NCBI RefSeq assembly: GCF_018732085.1
Contig: NZ_CP076103.1
Location: forward strand, 2,976,001 to 3,040,000
From: Lysobacter capsici
GTDB taxonomy: Bacteria; Pseudomonadota; Gammaproteobacteria; Xanthomonadales; Xanthomonadaceae
Direction: 5' to 3'
DNA length: 64,000 nucleotides
Position numbers and translations under genes: made by a program. Of the stretch, positions 1 to 10,400 are shown one piece after another (position 1 is the first letter of the stretch; every line of letters starts with the position of its first letter). The notes below the pieces were generated by a model. The model made no database searches and was not told the origin of the DNA. It was given only the letters and a program-made list of their open reading frames with translations.

Positions 1-1177
1 CCTCCACGCTTTGGTCGTGGCCCGGGGTCACGGTCATGTGCAAGGCGGCCGGATTGGACAGGCGGCCGATATGCCAGCCGCGCGCCTGCATCGCGTCGCC
101 GATGAGGTGGATGTCGTATTCGTCGGAGCCGAACGCGATCACGCTCAGGTGCGGGGCGCCGAGCAGATGCAGTCCGGGGATACGTTCGATCCCTTCGATG
201 TAGCGATCGCGGATGTGCATCACCCGCTGGGCCAGCGCGCGATAGCCCGATTCGCCCAGGTAATGCAGCACCGCCCAGGCCGCGGCGACCGCGCCACCGG
301 GGCGCGTGCCGGCCAGGGTGTCGGTGCGGTAGACGCCCTTGGGCCAGTCGAAGTATTCGAAGTGCTGGTACTCCTGATCCTCCGCGTCGGCATACAACAG
401 CACCGACGCGCCCTTGGCCGCGTAGCCGAACTTGTGCAGGTCGGCCGACAGTGAGCGCACGCCGGGAATGCTCAGGTCGAAGCGCGGCAGGCCGGGCATG
501 AGCTGGGCGACGTGGGGAGCGAGAAAGCCGCCGATGCAGGCGTCCACGTGCAGCCACACCTCGTGTTCGCGCGCGAGCCTGGCGATGTCCTCGACCGGGT
601 CGATGGTGCCGAACGGCAGCGACGGCGCCGAGGCGACGATCATCATCGTTTCCTGACACACGCATTGCGCCAGCACATCGACGCAGGCGCGGTAGTCGCC
701 GCCGATCGATACCCGCAGCACGTCCAGGCCCATCAGGTCGGCGGCCTTGTCGTAGGCCGGATGCGCGCTGGACGGCAACAGCAGGTGCGGGCGCCGCACC
801 CCGGGATGGCACGCGCGGAATGCGCGATGCGCGCTGCGCACCGCGAGCAGGATGCTCTCGGTGCCGCCGCAGGTCATCGTGCCGACCGCGTCGCTGCCGC
901 CGCCGAGCAGCGACAGCGAGATCGCGACGATGTCGTCCTGCATCCTGCGCAGGCTGGGAAACGCCGCCGGCGCCATCGCGTCCTCGCAGATGAACATGGC
1001 GTAGGCGCGGCGGGCGACGTCGAGCACGTCCTCGCCGGCGTAATACACGTTCAACGGCGGGCCATAGCGCCAGTCGGGATCGCCGCCGCGCAGGTCCGAC
1101 ATGGCGACCTGCAATTCGGTCCAGGGCTGGCCCCGGACGGGCAGGGTCTTGCGACCGTGAAAATTGAGCGAAGTCAT
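1..1177 (-). CDS. PLP-dependent decarboxylase, sphingosine-1-phosphate lyase-like (3' end outside window)
   Basis: A group II pyridoxal-phosphate-dependent decarboxylase or lyase. About 392 codons are visible and the C-terminus runs off the left edge. The start is the ATG at 1177-1175, and the frame stays open to base 1. The PLP-binding motif reads DLHKFGYAAKG, with the Schiff-base lysine near residue 249. Upstream of it are a CGGTES stretch, where cofactor phosphate is usually held, and an HVDAC segment, whose Asp pairs with the PLP nitrogen. The later TRPGGAVAAAW stretch matches sphingosine-1-phosphate lyases better than glutamate decarboxylases. The family cleaves phosphorylated long-chain bases to an aldehyde and phosphoethanolamine. 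The substrate here is inferred; an amino-acid decarboxylase is the alternative. It stands alone, facing away from the efflux operon. Confidence 0.85.
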   Translation of the reverse strand, partial: MTSLNFHGRKTLPVRGQPWTELQVAMSDLRGGDPDWRYGPPLNVYYAGEDVLDVARRAYAMFICEDAMAPAAFPSLRRMQDDIVAISLSLLGGGSDAVGTMTCGGTESILLAVRSAHRAFRACHPGVRRPHLLLPSSAHPAYDKAADLMGLDVLRVSIGGDYRACVDVLAQCVCQETMMIVASAPSLPFGTIDPVEDIARLAREHEVWLHVDACIGGFLAPHVAQLMPGLPRFDLSIPGVRSLSADLHKFGYAAKGASVLLYADAEDQEYQHFEYFDWPKGVYRTDTLAGTRPGGAVAAAWAVLHYLGESGYRALAQRVMHIRDRYIEGIERIPGLHLLGAPHLSVIAFGSDEYDIHLIGDAMQARGWHIGRLSNPAALHMTVTPGHDQSVE

Positions 1178-2409
1178 GGTGCGCTGTCTCGGTTCGGGTC
1201 GAATACGTGGAGTGCAAGGTCTGCAACACGCGTCGGGATCACGATCGGTGAAAGGGCGTCGCCAGGCTCGTCGGCGGTTCGGGCGCGACATCGATCCGCG
1301 TCATCCGGAAAACCCGGTCGCCGCGACACCATGGATTGGCCCGCGGCTGCACGGGTTCTCGCGATCGCTCGCTTATGACGCGATCGACGCGCAGGCACGA
1401 CGCGCCGATGATGGAATCGGCGCGAAGACGCGCGCGGCGTGCGCATGCGCAAACCGTTGGCCAACTGGTTGGATCCAGGGCGTGGGGCGGAGCGTGGGAC
1501 CTAGATGCGAATCCGGCCGGCGCCGCGCCGTGGCCCGCGGCTCATCCTGGACAGCGTTGCGACGCGGTGCGGATAGTGCGTGCGTCGATGCATGCCAGCG
1601 GCCGCGAAACCGGCGCTGCGAGCGGAGAGCGCGGCGGGATCGGATCGGGCTGGATCAGACCAGGTGGAATCGGACCTGAGCGGGATTCCACGCGTCGTAC
1701 GTTGGAGTTCTTCAATCGACTTGCTCCGTGTCACGAGAAGGGTTGTCGCGCACTGGATTCGGACGGTGCGGACGGGTGTGGCGAGACGGCGCGCTATTTT
1801 TCTAGTTAGTGAGCGAGCCGCTTTGGTGCGTGTTGATGCATTGCTGCACGTTGCCAACACAGTGTTACGTCCTGTTGTCAGGTGGGTCAACGATCCGGGT
1901 TGCCTGTTGGTCGAAGTAGCGATGCGTATCGCATTAGCCGACGTGCTGCATCACAGAAACGCCATTGTGATTGTCGCGTGAATGCGGTCGATTACGCGCT
2001 TGCCGCCATGGCCGCAATGTCCCTTGTTTCAAGGGGAATGCGCGATGTGTGATGGCAGATGTGAAACGCGCTTGCCGTTTCTGAAAATGCGCGCAAGTCG
2101 GCGCTTGTATTTTCATCGGCCATGCGTTTCGGCGTCGTGGATGCGCCGGTCGTTGGCTACGACATCGCAATGTCGATGGTCTCGTTTGTTTAGTGCGATG
2201 CCGGTCGTGGCGGGAATGCTCGCGGGTCGATTTGTTTCATCGATGCACATTCGCTGCCGCATGGCTGGGCCTATCCGATGCGGGCGGTGGCTGTGGACTG
2301 AGCGTCATCGGTCGGTGCTCGGTGCTTGGCGATCCGCGGTTTTGGCGGTCGCGGCCTGGCTTGCGTATGCTCGGCGTCCTGCTGGCCACTCGCGTTGACG
2401 CCCCGCACC
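1178..2409. other. Gene-poor intergenic stretch
   Basis: About 1.2 kb with no convincing gene on either strand. Open frames exist, but their translations are Arg/Ala/Ser-rich, lack known motifs, and overlap each other. The first part is GC-rich with short imperfect direct repeats of a GGATCGG/GGAATCGG type near 1635-1690. The middle part, about 1790-2200, is noticeably less GC-rich than the surrounding genes. It probably holds the promoters of the divergent lyase-like gene and the small membrane-protein gene, but I cannot place them. Confidence 0.5.
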
Positions 2410-2802
2410 ATGACCGTGTTGTTGATCGTGCTGATTGTGTTGATCGTCGTCGTGCCGCTGATCGCGATCCCGGCCGGGGCATTCGCGATCTTGAAGTTGC
2501 AACGGCGGGTCATCGACAAGGTCTCCAATGTTGCATTGGAGCAACGCCTGCAGCGCGAGGGCGTGGCGACCACCGCGCAGGTGCTCGACGCGGCCGATAC
2601 CGGTGGACGCATCGACGCGATCTATCTGCTGGTGCGCCTGCGGTTGCAGGTCGCCGCCGCCGACGGCGTGGACGGGTTTCCGGCCGAGATCGTCGTGGCC
2701 TTGAGCCCGGTCCGGATGGCGCAGATCGTACCGGGCGCGACGGTGAAGGTGCGGGTCGATCCGCTCAGTCGCGAGGTCGTGCTGGATCAGCCGCGGACTT
2801 GA
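2410..2802 (+). CDS. Small membrane protein of unknown function
   Basis: 130 residues. The first 25 or so form one strongly hydrophobic segment rich in Leu, Val and Ile, followed by a basic LKLQRR stop-transfer signal, so it looks like an N-terminally anchored protein with a soluble domain. The rest (about residues 30-130) is a compact alpha/beta-looking region of alternating hydrophobic and charged residues with no motif I recognise. I chose the ATG at 2410 because it puts the membrane segment at the N-terminus; an in-frame ATG 84 bases upstream would add a Cys/Arg-rich tail that looks non-coding. A REP-like element follows directly. Confidence 0.65.
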   Translation: MTVLLIVLIVLIVVVPLIAIPAGAFAILKLQRRVIDKVSNVALEQRLQREGVATTAQVLDAADTGGRIDAIYLLVRLRLQVAAADGVDGFPAEIVVALSPVRMAQIVPGATVKVRVDPLSREVVLDQPRT

Positions 2803-2814
2803 TCGGGCGATCCG

Positions 2815-2915
2815 CTTTTGTGGGAGGGGCTATCTGCCCCGACGCTTTTCGATCAGGGCTGGTAGAGGCTCGCTTCCTGAAAAGAAAGCGTCGGGGCTGA
2901 AGGCCCCTCCCACAA
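2815..2915. repeat. REP-like inverted repeat pair
   Basis: Two long, nearly complementary arms. The left arm at 2818-2848 begins TTGTGGGAGGGGC and the right arm at 2885-2915 ends GGCCCCTCCCACAA, with about 36 bases between them. Each arm also contains its own smaller GGGGC...GCCCC palindrome. It is the same family as the tandem array at 16663-17319. Paired, oppositely oriented REP units of this kind are common in intergenic DNA of Xanthomonadaceae and Pseudomonas, where they may act as transcript-end hairpins. Confidence 0.85.
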
Positions 2916-3102
2916 CAGACCTCGGTGCGGCGCCGTCGGCACGCGTTCGCAGCCGAACCGGCAAAGCCTGCCACCACACCACGTTCACACGGCCTTCCGA
3001 ACATTGGTCATCCATTACGGTTCTGTAATGCGGACAACGCAATCGGGCTTCGCGCGTTAGCTTTATCCGAATCTCACGAATCAAGCGGATGCAGGCAGGC
3101 CT

Positions 3103-4374
3103 ATGGGCACGACGCCGCAAGCTCACTCCTCCGATGCGCCGCCCCGTCGCGAGGGATGGCGACGCCACCAAGGCCTGTTGCTGACGCTTCTCGGCGTGCT
3201 GGTGCTGATCGCGCTGGTGTGGTGGCTGGTGCATGGGCGCGCGAGCGAGGAGCGCGGCAACCGACGGCCGACCGCGACGGTCGGCATCGCCGTCGCCCAG
3301 GCCGGTTCGATCCCGATCACGCTCGAAGCGCTCGGCACGGTCACGCCGTTGGCGACGGTGACGGTGCGGCCGCAGGTCTCGGGCAACATCGTCGATATCG
3401 CGTTCAAGGAAGGCCAGACGGTGGCCAAGGGACAGGTGCTGCTGAGCATCGACCCGCGGCCGTTCCAACTGGCCCTGCAGCAGGCGCAGGGCAGCCTGGT
3501 CCGCGACCAGGCGCAGTTGCGCGTGGCGCAGTTGACTTTGCAGCGTTATCAGACCTTGTTGAAGCAAGACTCGATCGCGCGACAGGATGTCGATACGCAG
3601 GCGGCCACCGTGCGCCAGCTGGCTGGCGTGGTTGCCACCGACGAGGCGGCGGTCGGCACCGCCAAACTCAATCTCGACTACAGCCAGGTCAAGGCGCCGA
3701 TCGCCGGGCGCGTGGGCCTGCGCGTGGTCGACCTGGGCAATTACGTGACCTCCGGCGACGCGGCCGGGGTCGCGGTGATCGCCGCGGTGACGCCGATCGA
3801 TGTCGAATTCACCGCGCCGCAGGACGATCTACCGCGCATCCAGGCGCGGCTCGCGCAGGGCGATGCGCCGGCGGTGACGGTGCTCGACCGCACCCGCACC
3901 CAGGTGCTCGGTCAGGGCCAGTTCCTGACCTTGGACAATGTGATCGACCCGACCACCGGCACGGTCAAGGCCAAGGCGCGGTTCGGCAATGCCGACGCGC
4001 GCCTGTTCCCGAGCCAGTTCGTCAACGTGCGCGTGCTGCTCGACACCTTGAACAACGCGATCGTGGTGCCGTCGGCGGCGCTGCGCACCGGGCCGAAGGG
4101 CGATTTCGTGTACGTGGTCGGCGCCGACCGCAAGGCGTCGCTGCGCACGGTCAAGCGCGGGCCGGCCTCGGGCGATTCGGTGTCGATCGCGCAGGGTCTG
4201 CGCGCGGGCGAGAAGGTGGTGATTTCCGGCGGCGATCAACTCACCGATGGGGCCACGGTGCGTTTGCCCGAGGATGCCGCGGCCGGCTCGGGTAAGGGCG
4301 GCGGCGCGGGCGATGCCGCATCCGCCAAGCCGCGAGGCGAACGCAAGGCCGGCGGCCGCAGCGGCGCGCAATGA
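3103..4374 (+). CDS. mdtA: RND efflux periplasmic adaptor subunit (MdtA-like)
   Basis: The periplasmic membrane-fusion protein of a tripartite RND pump, joining the inner-membrane transporter to the outer-membrane channel. It has 423 residues, the usual length. A single N-terminal membrane anchor is at about residues 25-45. The biotinyl-lipoyl half containing VRPQVSGNI follows, then an alpha-hairpin of heptad-like Gln/Leu repeats (about 125-195), the second lipoyl half (SQVKAPIAGRVG), and the beta-barrel with the conserved DPTTGTVKAKA segment. The C-terminus is a Gly/Ala/Lys-rich tail, longer than needed. The stop overlaps the next start (ATGA, 4371-4374), so translation is probably coupled. 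It is the first gene of a four-gene operon. Confidence 0.95.
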   Translation: MGTTPQAHSSDAPPRREGWRRHQGLLLTLLGVLVLIALVWWLVHGRASEERGNRRPTATVGIAVAQAGSIPITLEALGTVTPLATVTVRPQVSGNIVDIAFKEGQTVAKGQVLLSIDPRPFQLALQQAQGSLVRDQAQLRVAQLTLQRYQTLLKQDSIARQDVDTQAATVRQLAGVVATDEAAVGTAKLNLDYSQVKAPIAGRVGLRVVDLGNYVTSGDAAGVAVIAAVTPIDVEFTAPQDDLPRIQARLAQGDAPAVTVLDRTRTQVLGQGQFLTLDNVIDPTTGTVKAKARFGNADARLFPSQFVNVRVLLDTLNNAIVVPSAALRTGPKGDFVYVVGADRKASLRTVKRGPASGDSVSIAQGLRAGEKVVISGGDQLTDGATVRLPEDAAAGSGKGGGAGDAASAKPRGERKAGGRSGAQ

Positions 4375-7300
4375 ATCCCTCGCGGCCCTTCATCCTGCGA
4401 CCGGTCGCGACCTCGCTGCTGATGGCGGCGATCGTGCTGGCCGGCCTGGCCGGTTTCCGGCTGTTGCCGCTGTCGGCCTTGCCCGAAGTCGATTACCCGA
4501 CCATCCAGGTGCAGACCCTGTACCCCGGCGCCAGTCCCGAGGTGATGGCGCACACCGTGACCGCGCCGCTGGAACGCCAGTTCGGGCAGATGTCGGGGCT
4601 GCGACGCATGAGTTCGACCAGCGCCGCTGGCGCTTCGGTCATCGCCTTGCAGTTCGACCTCGACGAAACCCTGGACGTGGCCGAGCAGGAAGTGCAGGCG
4701 GCGATCAACGCAGGCGGCAATCTGCTGCCCGCCGATCTGCCGGCGCCGCCGGTATACGCCAAGGTCAATCCGGCCGATGCGCCGGTGCTGACCCTGGCGG
4801 TGACCTCCGACACGATCGCGCTGACCCAGGTGCAGGACTTGGTCAACACGCGGCTGGCGCAAAGCATTTCCCAGGTCGGCGGCGTGGGCCTGGTGTCGCT
4901 CAGCGGCGGCAACCGGCCGGCGGTGCGCATCCAGGCCGATCCGCAGTTGCTCGCGTCGTATGGACTGGGCATCGACAGCCTGCGCACGGTGATCGCCAAC
5001 GGCAACGCCAGCGGCGCCAAGGGCAGTTTCGACGGGCCGAGCCGGTCGTACACCATCGACGCCAACGACCAGCTCACCGATGCCGAGCAATACAAGCAAC
5101 TGATCGTCGCCTATCGCGACGGCGCGCCGATCCGCCTGCGCGATGTCGCCAACGTGATCGAAAGCGCCGAGAACGTCCGCCTGGGCGCCTGGTCCGGGTT
5201 GACCCCGGCGATCATCGTCAACGTGCAGCGCCAGCCCGGCGCCAACGTGATCGCCACCGTCGATGCGATCAAGGCCAAACTGCCGGAGCTGCAGGCGGGC
5301 TTGCCGGCCGGTCTCAAGGTCGAGGTGCTCAGCGACCGCACCACCGGCATCCGCGCCTCGGTGCGCGATGTCGAATTCGAATTGCTGCTGGCGATCGCGC
5401 TGGTGGTGGCGGTGATCCTGGTGTTCCTGCGCAGCGTCGCGGCGACGGTGATCGCCAGCCTGGCGGTGCCGATCTCGCTGATCGGCACGTTCGGCGCGAT
5501 GTATCTGCTGGGTTTCAGTCTCGACAATCTCAGCCTGATGGCGCTGACCATCGCCACCGGTTTCGTGGTCGACGATGCGATCGTGATGATCGAGAACATC
5601 TCGCGCTACATCGAGGAGGGCGAGCCGCCGTTCGAGGCCGCGCTCAAGGGCGCGCGCCAGATCGGCTTCACCATCATCTCGCTGACCGTGTCGCTGATCG
5701 CGGTGCTGATCCCGCTGTTGTTCATGGGCGACGTGGTCGGGCGTCTGTTCCGCGAATTCGCGATCACCCTGGCGATCACCATCGTGATCTCGGCGGTGGT
5801 GTCGCTGACGCTTACACCGATGCTCGCGGCGCGCTGGCTCAAGCCCAAGGCGCATGACGAATTGAGCGAGCCCGAACGCCCGGACCGCTTCCAGCGCCTG
5901 ATCGACCGTTACGGCGTGGCCCTGGACTGGGTGCTCGACCGTCAGGGCGCGACCTTGATCGTGGCGCTGGCGACTTTGGCGCTGACCGTGCTGCTGTACA
6001 TCGTGATTCCCAAGGGCCTGTTCCCGATGCAGGACACCGGCCAGTTGCAGGCCGAAGTGCGCTACAGCCATCAGGTGTCCTACGCCGGCATGGCCCAGGT
6101 GCAGCAGGACGTGGCGCGCGCGTTGCTGGACGATCCCGATGTCGCGTCGCTGAGCGCCTACATCGGCGTGGACGGCGCCAACACCACGCTGCTGTCGGCC
6201 GGGCGCATGCTGATCAACCTCAAGCCCGAGCGCAGCGGTTCGCAGCAGCAGATCATGCAGCAGTTGCGCGAACGCGCCTCGGCGGTGGCCGGCGTGACCT
6301 TGTACGTGCAACCGGTGCAGGACCTGACCATCGACGCGGAAACCGGGCCGACCCAGAACCGTTTCTCGATCCAGGGCTCGGACCAGGCCGCGGTCGATCG
6401 CACCGCCAATGCGCTGGTCGACAAACTGCGCGGGCTGCCGCAGCTGCGCAACGTGATCACCGACGCCGGCGCGACCGGTTCGGCCGCGTACGTGTCGATC
6501 GACCGCGACAGCGCCGCGCGCCTCAACATCAGCGCCTCGACCGTTGACGAAGCACTGTACAGCGCGTTCGGCCAGCGCATCGTCTCGACCATCTTCAACG
6601 AGACCACCCAATACCGGGTGATCCTGGAAGCGCAGCCCGGCCTGGCCACGCAACCGGCCGACCTGGGCCGATTGCACCTGCCGACCGCGAACGCGCCCAC
6701 GCCGCTGGCGGCGATCGCGCAGATCCACGAACGCGCCGCGCCGCTGCAGGTCAATCACGTCGCCCAGTTCCCGGCAGCGACGGTCGGTTTCGACACCGCG
6801 CCGGGCGTGTCGCTCGGCACCGCGGTCGACGCGATCCGCAAGACCGCCGCCGACGCCGCCCTGCCGACCGGCATCAGCCTGTCCTTCCTCGGCGCGGCCA
6901 ATGCCTACGAAGCCTCGTTGCAGAACGAGCTGTGGCTGATCCTGGCCGCGGTGATCTGCGTCTACATCGTGCTGGGTGTGTTGTACGAGAGCTATATCCA
7001 CCCGTTGACGATTCTTTCGACGCTGCCGTCGGCCGGCGTGGGCGCGTTGCTTGCGCTGATGGTGACCGGATCGGACCTGGGCGTGATCGGAATCATCGGC
7101 ATCATCCTGCTGATCGGCATCGTCAAGAAGAACGCGATCATGATGATCGACTTCGCCATCGACGCCGAACGCGAGCAGGGCCGCGCGCCGCGCGAGGCGA
7201 TCCATCAGGCCGCGCTGCTGCGCTTCCGGCCGATCCTGATGACCACGCTGGCGGCGCTGTTCGCCGCGCTGCCGCTGATGCTGGGCTGGGGCGAGGGCTC

Positions 7301-7493
7301 GGAACTGCGTCGTCCGCTCGGCGTGGCGATCTTCGGCGGGCTGATCCTCAGCCAGATCCTGACCTTGTTCACCACGCCGGTGGTGTATCTGGCGTTCGAC
7401 CGACTGGCGCGGCGACGTCGCGATCGGTCTTCGCGCGCGAACGATTCGGTCGCATCGGCTGATCCGTCCAGCCCCGCGCAGTCGCCGCCATGA
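4371..7493 (+). CDS. mdtB: RND efflux transporter, MdtB-like
   Basis: Inner-membrane proton/drug antiporter of the HAE1 RND family, 1040 residues. The N-terminal segment (FILRPVATSLLMAAIVL) is the usual first helix. The first porter region carries the conserved GASPEVM and PLERQ motifs. TM4 has the paired proton-relay aspartates in GFVVDDAIVMIEN (about residues 395-410), and TM10 has the matching lysine in GIVKKNAIMMID. Twelve membrane segments are arranged as 1+5 and 1+5 around two large periplasmic loops. It overlaps the adaptor gene and mdtC by ATGA at both ends. Two different RND subunits side by side is the MdtBC pattern, where both are needed for one heteromeric pump. The substrates cannot be read from sequence; MdtABC pumps of enterobacteria export bile salts and novobiocin. 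Confidence 0.95.
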   Translation: MNPSRPFILRPVATSLLMAAIVLAGLAGFRLLPLSALPEVDYPTIQVQTLYPGASPEVMAHTVTAPLERQFGQMSGLRRMSSTSAAGASVIALQFDLDETLDVAEQEVQAAINAGGNLLPADLPAPPVYAKVNPADAPVLTLAVTSDTIALTQVQDLVNTRLAQSISQVGGVGLVSLSGGNRPAVRIQADPQLLASYGLGIDSLRTVIANGNASGAKGSFDGPSRSYTIDANDQLTDAEQYKQLIVAYRDGAPIRLRDVANVIESAENVRLGAWSGLTPAIIVNVQRQPGANVIATVDAIKAKLPELQAGLPAGLKVEVLSDRTTGIRASVRDVEFELLLAIALVVAVILVFLRSVAATVIASLAVPISLIGTFGAMYLLGFSLDNLSLMALTIATGFVVDDAIVMIENISRYIEEGEPPFEAALKGARQIGFTIISLTVSLIAVLIPLLFMGDVVGRLFREFAITLAITIVISAVVSLTLTPMLAARWLKPKAHDELSEPERPDRFQRLIDRYGVALDWVLDRQGATLIVALATLALTVLLYIVIPKGLFPMQDTGQLQAEVRYSHQVSYAGMAQVQQDVARALLDDPDVASLSAYIGVDGANTTLLSAGRMLINLKPERSGSQQQIMQQLRERASAVAGVTLYVQPVQDLTIDAETGPTQNRFSIQGSDQAAVDRTANALVDKLRGLPQLRNVITDAGATGSAAYVSIDRDSAARLNISASTVDEALYSAFGQRIVSTIFNETTQYRVILEAQPGLATQPADLGRLHLPTANAPTPLAAIAQIHERAAPLQVNHVAQFPAATVGFDTAPGVSLGTAVDAIRKTAADAALPTGISLSFLGAANAYEASLQNELWLILAAVICVYIVLGVLYESYIHPLTILSTLPSAGVGALLALMVTGSDLGVIGIIGIILLIGIVKKNAIMMIDFAIDAEREQGRAPREAIHQAALLRFRPILMTTLAALFAALPLMLGWGEGSELRRPLGVAIFGGLILSQILTLFTTPVVYLAFDRLARRRRDRSSRANDSVASADPSSPAQSPP

Positions 7494-10400
7494 ACCTGTC
7501 CGCGCCGTTCGTGCGCCGTCCGATCGGCACCGTGCTGCTGACCATCGGTCTGGCGTTGAGCGGCATCGCGGCGTTCTTCAATCTGCCGGTGTCGCCGCTG
7601 CCGCAGGTGGATTTTCCGACCGTCTCGGTCAGCGCCAATCTGCCCGGCGCCAGCCCGGAGACGATGGCCTCGAACGTGGCCACGCCGCTGGAGCGAAGGC
7701 TGGGCACGATCGCCGACGTCACCGAAATGACCTCGCAAAGCTCCACCGGCCAGGCCCGGGTGACCTTGCAGTTCGATCTGGGCCGCAGCATCGACGGCGC
7801 CGCGCGCGACGTGATGGCGGCGATCAACGCCGCGCGCGGCGATCTGCCGGCGACGCTCAAGAGCAATCCGACTTATCGCAAGGTCAACCCGGCCGACGCG
7901 CCGATCATGATCGTGGCGATGACCTCCAAGAGCCGCACGCCCGGGCAGATCTACGAGGCGGCCACCAACATCGTGCAGCAGACGCTGGCGCAGGTCGAAG
8001 GCGTCGGCGATGTCGAGATCGGCGGCGGCTCGCTGCCGGCGGTGCGGGTCGAGATCGTGCCGTACGCCTTGTCGCGCTACGGCATCGGCCTGGAGGACAT
8101 CCGCGCGGCGATCTCCGCGGCCAACGCCAACCGGCCCAAGGGCGTGGTCGAGAACGGCGACCGCGCGTTCCAGATATACACCAACGACAACGGCCAGACC
8201 GCGGCGGATTTCCGCGATCTGGTGGTGGCCTGGCGCGACGCCGCGCCGGTGCGCCTGCGCGATGTGGCGCGGGTGATCGACAGCGTCGAGGACGTCCACA
8301 CCCTGGGCCTGTTCAACGGCGAGTCGGCGGTGGTGGCGGTGATCAGCCGCCAGCCCGGCGCCAACATCATCCGCACCGTCGACGGCGTGCGCGCGGCCCT
8401 GCCGGTGCTGCGCAAGCAATTGCCGGCGGATATCGAGCTGTCGATCGCGTCCGATCGCACCAACACGATCCGCGCGTCGCTGGAGGAAGTGGCCGCGACC
8501 CTGGTGATCGCCTTGATCCTGGTGATCCTCGTGGTCAGCGTGTTCCTGCGCAGCTGGCGCGCGACGGTGGTGCCGGCGGTCGCGGTGACGGTATCGATCC
8601 TCGGCGCGGTCGCGGTGATGTACCTGCTGGGTTTCAGCCTCAACAACCTGAGCCTGATGGCGCTGACCATCGCCACCGGCTTCGTGGTCGACGACGCCAT
8701 CGTGGTGCTGGAAAACACCAGCCGCCATCTCGAACAGGGCATGGACCGGTTCGAAGCGGCGCTGCTGGGCGCGCGCGAGGTCGGGTTCACCGTGGTCTCG
8801 ATCAGCCTGTCGCTGGTCGCGGTGTTCATCCCGCTGTTGTTCATGGGCGGGATCGTCGGGCGCTTGTTCCGCGAGTTCGCGGTGACCTTGTCGGCGGCGG
8901 TGCTGATCTCGTTGGTGGTGTCGCTGACCACCACGCCGATGATGTGCGCGTATCTGCTGCGGCCGCATTCGCAGAAAAAACCGCCGGGCCGGATCGGCGC
9001 GTTCTTCGACCGCCAGTTCGACCGCGCCCATCGCGCCTACGGCGCGAGCCTGCGCTGGGCGCTGGACCATGCGGCGTTGATGCTCGCCACCCTGGTGCTG
9101 GTGGTGGGTCTGAACGCGTATCTGTTCGTGGCGATTCCCAAGGGCTTCTTCCCCGAACAGGACACCGGCCAGTTGAACGGCGGCCTGCGCGCGGACCAGA
9201 GCATTTCCTTCCAGGCCATGCAGGGCAAGCTCAAGGAAATCGTCGACGTGGTGCGCAAGGACCCGGCGGTGGCGACCGTGGTCGGTTTCACCGGCGGCTC
9301 GCGCGCCGGCGGCGGCTTCGTCTTCGTCACCCTCAAGCCTAAATCTGGGCGCAAGGACAGCAGCGAGCAGGTGATCGCGCGCCTGCGCCCGCAGCTGATG
9401 CGGATCGCGGGGGCGACCTTGTTCCTCAATCCGGTCCAGGACGTGCGCCTGGGCGGGCGCCAGAGCAATGCGAGCTATCAGTACACACTCAAGGCCGACA
9501 GCAGCGATGCGCTGCGCATCTGGGCCGACAAACTGGCCGCGGCGATGAAGCAGCAGCCCGAATTGACCGATATCGATTCCGACACCCAGGCCCACGGCGT
9601 GGAGTCGTACGTGCAGATCGATCGCGCCACCGCTTCGCGATTGGGGATCACGCCGGCCGACATCGACAACGTACTGTACGACGCGTTCGGCCAGCGTCAG
9701 GTGTCGACCATCTACAAGAACCTCAACCAGTACCACGTGATCCAGGAAGTCGATCCGGCCTATGCGCGCGATCCGTCCGCGCTCAACGACGTGTACGTGC
9801 CGGCCAACAACGCCACGCCGACCAGCACCGGCGTGCAGGCGCAGTCCGGCTCGACCGCATCGCCGGTGCGCAACGCCTCGCAGGGCAGCGCGCTGACCCA
9901 GAGCGCGCGGCAGATGGTGCCGCTGTCGGCGATCGCTAAGTTTTCCGATGCCGCCGCGGCGACTTCGATCAACCATCAGGACGCGCAGCTGGCGACGACC
10001 ATCTCCTTCAATCTCGCGCCGGGCAGTTCGCTCAGCGACGCGCAGGACGCGATCGCCCGCGCGCAGGCGCAGATCGGCATGCCGGCCAATGTCCACGGCA
10101 GCTTCCAGGGCACCGCCAAGGCCTTCCAGGACACCACCAAGAGCCAGCCGATCCTGATCCTGGCGGCGATCGTGGCGATCTACATCGTGCTCGGCATTCT
10201 CTACGAAAGCATGATCCATCCGATCACGGTGCTGTCGACCCTGCCGTCGGCCGGGATCGGCGCGGTGCTGGCGTTGATGCTGCTGCGCATGGAGTTCTCG
10301 GTGATCGCGCTGATCGGGTTGGTGCTGTTGATCGGCATCGTCAAGAAGAACGCGATCCTGATTATCGATTTCGCATTGGAGAGCGAGCGTGCGCGTGGGT

